Positions 6,004 through 10,157 of a stretch of 10,157 nucleotides of DNA are shown here, piece by piece. Where the stretch lies: the NCBI GenBank assembly GCA_049609225.1, contig JBMYYH010000104.1, positions 1 through 10,157 on the forward strand, in the 5' to 3' direction. The translations under genes were made by a program, and so were the position numbers. The DNA comes from GCA-2746235 sp049609225 (GTDB taxonomy: Bacteria; Planctomycetota; UBA1135). The notes beneath the pieces were generated by a model. That model was given only the letters and a program-made list of their open reading frames with translations. It searched no databases and was not told the DNA's origin. How positions within the stretch are numbered: position 1 is the stretch's first letter; each line of letters begins with the position of its first letter.

Positions 6004-7530
6004 GTGCCGCAAGGCTGCAGCGATACTGGAGAGCTTCGCGAAGCTCTCCATCAGGCTGCGGACCAGATTGCCGATTACCTCGGCAGCCTCGGTTCGCAGC
6101 CGATTTTTCCTTCTGCCCCCAGCGCGCCGGAAGGAGACCTGTTCCCAGAACAGGGTGAAGGCCTAAGCACGCTGTTTTCGGACTGCCGCAAGTGGGCAGT
6201 CGACAATGCCCTTCAGGTTGGGCATCCCGGTTATGTCGGGCATATGGATTCGGAAGTGGATCCCGCGGGCATCCTCGGAGACTTCCTCGCTTCGGCGTTG
6301 AACCAAAACCTGCTGGCCTTTGAGCTCGCTCCAGGTGCCACTCTTTTGGAGAAGAAGTTGGTGCGCCTGTTCTGCGATGCCGCAGGCCTCCCCGAAGGCT
6401 CCGGCGGACTCTTCACCACCGGTGGAACAGGCGCCAACCTCACCGGTCTCCTACTTGCCCGCGATGCATCCAGTCATGCCAGCCATCAGGGCCTGAGTCA
6501 GGAACATCCCCTATGCGTTTTGGCGTCGGTGGATGCGCACTATTCCATTGCCAAGGCCTGCGCGGTTTTGGGCATGGGCTCGGAGCAAGTGATCCCGGTT
6601 GCCGTCGCGGGGCCGGAACGTCGGATGGATCCGGCCGACCTACCGAAGGCCTTGGAGCGCGCCCATGCCAAAGGGCAGCGCCCGGTCGCGGTGGTTGCTA
6701 CAGCCGGAACCACCAGTTGTGGCGCGATTGATCCACTGGAAGACGTCGCCGACTTCTGTGCCCAGGAAGGGTTGTGGATGCATGTCGATGGTGCGCATGG
6801 TGGCGCTTTGCTGCTGCACCGGAAGGAGAAGGAACGCCTTGTGGGCATCCACCGTGCTGATTCCATCACCCTGGATCCACACAAGTGGCTTTATGCGCCG
6901 AAGAGCGCGGGAATCTTGCTGGTGCGCAAGGAAGAGACTCTACGCACCGCCGATTACGACGCCCCCTACCTCGACCGCTTCTCCGAGCACGGAGAAGCCC
7001 TACCTGTCAGCCAAGGGCGGCGTGCTCTGGATGGCAGTCGTCGGTTCGATGCGCTGAAGGTGTGGATGATCCTGCGCCATCTCGGCAAAGAAGGGCTCGA
7101 GGCCCGTTTGGAGAGTCGTCTGCAGCTCACGGAGCAGCTGCACCAAACTTTGGCCGAGCATCCTTTCTTCATGCCCTGCCATCGCCCAGACCTCAACGTG
7201 CAGGTCTTTTTGCCGCGCGATTCCGCACATCGGCCCCAAATTGCCGCTACGCACCGGGCTCTGGAGCAGGAAGGGCGCTTTTGGTCCTCCTACACCCGCC
7301 TCGACGGCCAGCAGTGCCACCGCATGGTGCTCCTGAACGAGGCCCCCAGGCTCTCCGATTTGACCGCCCTTATGGGCCAATTGGAGTCCCATCACTGGGG
7401 GCTTTTGTCGCCCTCGGAAATCCCCGAACATCTGTCCCCAAAAGGGCGTAGCGAGTCCCCGCCGGGGCTGCTACATTCTTCCCCTGACCATCGCTCAAAA
7501 GGCGGTAGCCACGTGGTTGTGGGTGACTAA
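6004..7530 (+). CDS. Group II pyridoxal-phosphate-dependent amino acid decarboxylase
   Basis: 508 residues. The family removes the alpha-carboxyl group of an amino acid using PLP (aromatic-L-amino-acid, glutamate, aspartate or diaminobutyrate decarboxylases). Visible landmarks: HPGYVGHM (74-81), phosphate-binding TTGGTGANLTGLLLAR (138-153), ring-stacking His179 in DAHYSI, GTTSCGAIDP (235-244), Asp262 in HVDGAHGG for the pyridine nitrogen, and the Schiff-base Lys294 in DPHKWLYAPKSAGILLVR. Substrate cannot be read from these. The only reasonable start is GTG 6004: an in-frame TAA lies 6 nt upstream, the next ATG is codon 81, and residues 15-27 (HQAADQIADYLGS) match the family N-terminus. AAGGA at 5996-6000 is only 3 nt from the GTG, so initiation is probably weak. 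Conserved sequence ends near residue 462; the last 45 or so residues look non-conserved. Five of 14 Phe codons are TTT, unlike exbB. Confidence 0.92.
   Translation: MPQGCSDTGELREALHQAADQIADYLGSLGSQPIFPSAPSAPEGDLFPEQGEGLSTLFSDCRKWAVDNALQVGHPGYVGHMDSEVDPAGILGDFLASALNQNLLAFELAPGATLLEKKLVRLFCDAAGLPEGSGGLFTTGGTGANLTGLLLARDASSHASHQGLSQEHPLCVLASVDAHYSIAKACAVLGMGSEQVIPVAVAGPERRMDPADLPKALERAHAKGQRPVAVVATAGTTSCGAIDPLEDVADFCAQEGLWMHVDGAHGGALLLHRKEKERLVGIHRADSITLDPHKWLYAPKSAGILLVRKEETLRTADYDAPYLDRFSEHGEALPVSQGRRALDGSRRFDALKVWMILRHLGKEGLEARLESRLQLTEQLHQTLAEHPFFMPCHRPDLNVQVFLPRDSAHRPQIAATHRALEQEGRFWSSYTRLDGQQCHRMVLLNEAPRLSDLTALMGQLESHHWGLLSPSEIPEHLSPKGRSESPPGLLHSSPDHRSKGGSHVVVGD
6027..6050 (+). promoter_or_regulatory. 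Perfect 24-nt palindrome inside the 5' end of the decarboxylase gene
   Basis: The half-site TGGAGAGCTTCG is followed immediately by its exact reverse complement, with no spacer and no mismatch. It begins 23 nt after the GTG start codon and encodes part of the GELREALH helix. As DNA it would suit a dimeric regulator; as RNA it can form a 10-bp stem with a CGCG loop near the start codon. It has no T-run, so it is not a standard terminator. The palindrome is directly visible; its role is inference. Confidence 0.55.
7448..7474 (+). terminator. Branched GC-rich hairpin in the tail of the decarboxylase gene
   Basis: GTAGC (7448-7452) pairs with GCTAC (7470-7474), AG pairs with CT, and CCCC (7457-7460) pairs with GGGG (7464-7467) around a GCC loop, with two single-base bulges. 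It is followed by ATTCTTCCCC, which has some T but no run. It lies in the apparently non-conserved C-terminal tail of the decarboxylase, overlaps the candidate -10 of the secretin gene, and may be a terminator that the reading frame now runs through. Confidence 0.35.
7469..7477 (+). promoter_or_regulatory. Candidate extended -10 promoter for the secretin gene
   Basis: TGC-TACATT has the TGn extension and four of six matches to TATAAT, including the key TA and final T, about 95 nt before the secretin ATG. The context GCTGCTAcAtTCtTC resembles the candidate site before exbB, GCTGCTAgAaTCcTC. No clear -35 hexamer is visible. It overlaps the 3' arm of the hairpin at 7448-7474, so the two readings compete. 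Confidence 0.3.
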
Positions 7531-7543
7531 CTCAAGGCCACAC

Positions 7544-7564
7544 CCCAAGCTCGGATCCCAAGCT
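7544..7564 (+). repeat. Direct repeat CCCAAGCT x2 before the secretin gene
   Basis: CCCAAGCT occurs at 7544-7551 and again at 7557-7564, 13 nt apart start to start, ending 6 nt before the secretin ATG. This is the place where a Shine-Dalgarno sequence would be expected, and none is present. The repeat may be chance, or it may be a protein or RNA binding site affecting translation start. Confidence 0.35.
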
Positions 7565-7570
7565 TTCCCC

Positions 7571-10157
7571 ATGAACAGAACCCTGAAATCGGCTTCTTGC
7601 CTGAGCCTGTCCCTCGCGTTCCTCGCGTTGGGCTGCGCTTCACCCGAGTCCTCTTCCTCCGAGGACCAGGTCGCTTCGACCAACTCCAGCAACAGCAATC
7701 AACCGCTGTTCGCAGATGCGTCGGTCGGCGTCCAAAATCCAGGAGCACAGGAACCGGGTAACGGTTCGGTGCTGGATCAAGGCATCCAGGAGAAGACCCT
7801 CCGCGATCAGAAGATCGCCCTTCTGGTGCGCGAGCATGTCATGACAGCGCGGATGGCTTATGCCGATGCGCGTCTGCTCGAAGCCGAAAACGAGTTGCTT
7901 GCCGCACTCACCCTCGACCCCACTGCAGCAGAGGCCCGCGGCCTCTTGGAGCAGGTGCAGGTCGCCTTGGGTAAGGCAACCAGCGACATCACCGGTTCTA
8001 GCGATGACGTTCACCTGCAGACCTTGGCGCTTGCAGAGCGCACCAAGGCTGATGCCGCAGCCAACCTTGAGGCTGGTCGCAACTACCTGATGGAAGGGAA
8101 CTACGATGTCGCCATCGGCAAGCTGCGTCTCGCACGCTCTGCCATGTCGGGCTCGAACCTTCGCATCGATTGGGGTGGCATGCAGGCCGAGGTCGATAGC
8201 CTCCTGGCGCAAGCCGAAGGCGATCGTGACCTTGCTGTCGCCGCACAACGCGACGATGCCGCACGCGCAACCTTCGAGGCCCTGCAGCAGAAGCGCAACA
8301 TGGAGCTCGAGCGTCGCAACCTGCGCCTCGATGCCATGCTCGCCGATGCCATCGCAGCCTTCGACGACTACGAGTTCGATCGCTCGATCGGCCTGTGCGA
8401 AGACATCCTTCGCGAGGATCCGCTCAACGGTCGCGCCCGCGAGTTGATTCACTCTTCACAGAAGGCACGTCACAACAACATCGAAACCGAGTGGGTTCAG
8501 CGTCGTTCCGAGCGCTACCAGAACTGGCTCGCCGATATCGCAGAGGCTCGTGTCCTCACCACCGAGATCATGGGCATGCCAGACCCGAACCACTGGCGTG
8601 ACATCTCGGCCAAGCGTGCTGCTTACCGTCTGACCGCCGGCGATGAGGTCGACTCCGAGCTCAACCAGAGCCTGGTCGCCGACATCAACAGCCAGCGCAT
8701 CCCGAGCCTCATCTTCGAAGGTGAGACCTCGCTCGAGACTGTGGTCGATCAGCTGCGTACCTTCACTAGCATCCCCTTCGTGGTCACCCCGGATGCAGTC
8801 GACGCCGTCGACTCTGAGGGCATTGAGTTCAACCTCAACATGACCCACGAGCTGACCGTCGCCAACGCGCTCAACATCATCACCGATGTTGCCGGCCCTG
8901 GCGTCACCCACACCTTCCGTCACGGCGTGGTTTACATCACCTCGACCGAGAAGGCTCACAGCAACCTGGTCCTTCACGCTCACGAGATTCGTGACCTGAC
9001 CGCCGTGGTTGTCGATCACTCCGGTCCGAAGATTCAGGAAATCCGTCTCCCCGATGGCGAGTACGACGACGAAGATGGCACCCAGTTCGGTGGTGTGATT
9101 GGCGAAGCCGTCCCGCTCATGGATCCAGACAACCTGGCCACTTTGGTGCAGCAGGGCGTCGCTCCTAGCACCTGGGAAAACGATGGTGTCACCATCGCTC
9201 CTATGAACGGTTTGTTGTTCGTGCGTCAGACCCCTGAGGTCCACCGCCAGATCGAGGAATTCCTCGGTGGCTTCCGTCGCTACACCTCCTCCATGGTGAA
9301 CATCGAGGCCAAGTTCCTCACCATCACCAAGGACTACCTGCAGGAAATCGGCGTCGACTGGCGCGGCAACGGTGGTAACTCCACCTCGCTCGACCTGGTC
9401 AACCTCGACGATGTCACCTCGGGCTTCGACGACAACGCGTCGCTCGCTCTTGATAACGCAGGCCCTGGCCTTCCTTCCGGTGCAGATAGCAACCCATCTG
9501 CAGGTGCTTACTTCGATGACTTCCTCGACGGCGACTTCCGTGCCCGTACCGAGAACGTCGTCGGTGCCTACGGTTCCCGTCTCGGCACCGCTGGCGGTCT
9601 GGCGATGCAGCTTTCCTTCCTGGATGACCTGCAGTACAGCCTGATCCTCAACGCAGTCGAGAAGCAGCAGCACGCCCAGGAGCTCACCTCCACCGTGCTG
9701 TCGGCGCAGAACACCCAGCGTGCCTACGCCACGATGCTCAACCAGATCACCTACGTTCAGGACTTCGATGTGGAGGTCGCGCTTGCGTCCTTCATCGCAG
9801 ACCCGATTATCGGTGTGATCTCGGATGGCATCGTGTTGGATGTCCGCCCGACCATCGCGCAGAACCGTAAGTACATCACTTTGGAACTGCGTCCGACCGT
9901 CGCCACCATCGTGCAGCCCATCACCGAGTTCACCTCGTCGCTGGCAGCACTGACCGTGCCGATCACCATTCAGCTCCCAGAGCTGCAGATCTCCTCGGCG
10001 AACACCACTGTGGTGGTCCCGGATGGCGGCACCGTCGTCATCGGTGGCCTCAAGAAGCTGTTCAACATCGACCAGCGCGCTGAGATTCCTTTCCTCTCTG
10101 ACATCCCTGTCCTCAGTCTCCTGTTCAAGACTGAAGGCGAGGCCGAGGAGAACAAGG
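7571..10157 (+). CDS. Secretin-family outer-membrane protein with lipoprotein-like signal, 3' end outside the window
   Basis: Partial: 862 complete codons, still open at the window edge. Related to GspD/PilQ-type secretins, which form ring channels in the outer membrane. Residues 1-21 are a signal peptide with a lipobox-like LALGC (Cys22); it fits the loose lipobox rule but lacks Leu at -3. A Ser/Asn/Gln-rich tether (23-70) follows, then a long helical/TPR-like region (about 72-350), with NYDVAIGKLRLARS and DDYEFDRSIGLCEDILREDP as repeat-like segments. An N0/STN-like domain spans about 378-458, then an RDL…HSGP module ending in LLFVRQTPEVHRQIEEFL (548-565). The secretin domain starts at VNIEAKFLTITKDYLQEIGV (576-595) and reaches TTVVVPDGGTVVIGGL (812-827) and EIPFLSDIPVLSLLFK (838-853). 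Only the last strand is missing. Acidic, Gly/Asn-rich inserts occupy 496-512 and 598-660. No Shine-Dalgarno sequence precedes the ATG. No pilus or type II secretion partner is visible. Confidence 0.9.
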   Translation, partial: MNRTLKSASCLSLSLAFLALGCASPESSSSEDQVASTNSSNSNQPLFADASVGVQNPGAQEPGNGSVLDQGIQEKTLRDQKIALLVREHVMTARMAYADARLLEAENELLAALTLDPTAAEARGLLEQVQVALGKATSDITGSSDDVHLQTLALAERTKADAAANLEAGRNYLMEGNYDVAIGKLRLARSAMSGSNLRIDWGGMQAEVDSLLAQAEGDRDLAVAAQRDDAARATFEALQQKRNMELERRNLRLDAMLADAIAAFDDYEFDRSIGLCEDILREDPLNGRARELIHSSQKARHNNIETEWVQRRSERYQNWLADIAEARVLTTEIMGMPDPNHWRDISAKRAAYRLTAGDEVDSELNQSLVADINSQRIPSLIFEGETSLETVVDQLRTFTSIPFVVTPDAVDAVDSEGIEFNLNMTHELTVANALNIITDVAGPGVTHTFRHGVVYITSTEKAHSNLVLHAHEIRDLTAVVVDHSGPKIQEIRLPDGEYDDEDGTQFGGVIGEAVPLMDPDNLATLVQQGVAPSTWENDGVTIAPMNGLLFVRQTPEVHRQIEEFLGGFRRYTSSMVNIEAKFLTITKDYLQEIGVDWRGNGGNSTSLDLVNLDDVTSGFDDNASLALDNAGPGLPSGADSNPSAGAYFDDFLDGDFRARTENVVGAYGSRLGTAGGLAMQLSFLDDLQYSLILNAVEKQQHAQELTSTVLSAQNTQRAYATMLNQITYVQDFDVEVALASFIADPIIGVISDGIVLDVRPTIAQNRKYITLELRPTVATIVQPITEFTSSLAALTVPITIQLPELQISSANTTVVVPDGGTVVIGGLKKLFNIDQRAEIPFLSDIPVLSLLFKTEGEAEENK

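Noticed and set aside
5494..7530. Reading the second ExbD and the decarboxylase as one disrupted fusion gene
   Set aside because: Each has complete family landmarks and its own start signals; ExbD ends normally before the TAA. In-frame adjacency alone does not show a broken fusion.
6244..7530. Later start (ATG at codon 81) for the decarboxylase
   Set aside because: It would remove the family-like N-terminal helix (HQAADQIADYL) and the HPGYVGH region that belong to the conserved fold.
8795..8815. Two GTCGAC palindromes in the secretin gene
   Set aside because: They encode a DAVDAVDS stretch, and the hexamer is common in GC-rich coding DNA.
8456..9673. Long open frame on the minus strand opposite the secretin gene
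   Set aside because: The + strand here encodes clear secretin motifs. The antisense translation is a Val/Gly/Asp-rich mirror of the codon bias without domains.
1..10157. tRNA, rRNA, CRISPR arrays, transposases, prophage or defence genes
   Set aside because: None of their hallmarks was seen on either strand when reading the window. The region looks like ordinary cell-envelope and metabolic genes.

Overview
The window is GC-rich. All genes I can support lie on the + strand, closely packed. The best taxonomic guess is a diderm bacterium of the Planctomycetota or a near relative (about 0.6). The guess rests on the last gene: a lipoprotein-like secretin with a long alpha-helical N-terminus, an N0/STN-like domain and an 'RDL…sgP' to 'TPEVHRQIEEFL' module that I associate with planctomycete secretin-like proteins. 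An ExbB–ExbD–ExbD cassette with large exported repeat proteins also fits. Taxonomy is inference; no rRNA or other marker is present.

Layout. (1) 30–3954: two genes 4 nt apart, encoding a 949-residue and a 356-residue exported TPR-like helical repeat protein. (2) 3955–4079: a 125-nt gap with a hairpin, an extended -10-like motif and a second hairpin. (3) 4080–5997: one ExbB/TolQ/MotA-type proton-channel protein and two different ExbD/TolR-type proteins. (4) 6004–7530: a group II PLP-dependent decarboxylase starting at GTG only 6 nt after the second exbD stop and in the same frame. It carries a perfect 24-nt palindrome just inside its coding region and a tail that looks non-conserved. (5) 7571 to the window end: a secretin-family outer-membrane protein with a lipoprotein-like signal peptide, cut off near the end of its secretin domain.

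How they may work together. The ExbB and two ExbD proteins should form an inner-membrane proton-driven motor. The two exported TPR-like proteins upstream are plausible periplasmic partners, since no TonB or TolA is present in the window. One TolQ-like plus two TolR-like subunits with periplasmic TPR proteins is compositionally like the Agl/Glt gliding motor of Myxococcus and the Tol system with CpoB, but function here cannot be settled from sequence. The decarboxylase shows weaker codon bias than exbB and has no obvious mechanistic link. The secretin may have its own promoter. No tRNA, rRNA, CRISPR array or insertion sequence was seen, and no gene-free stretch exceeds 125 nt.
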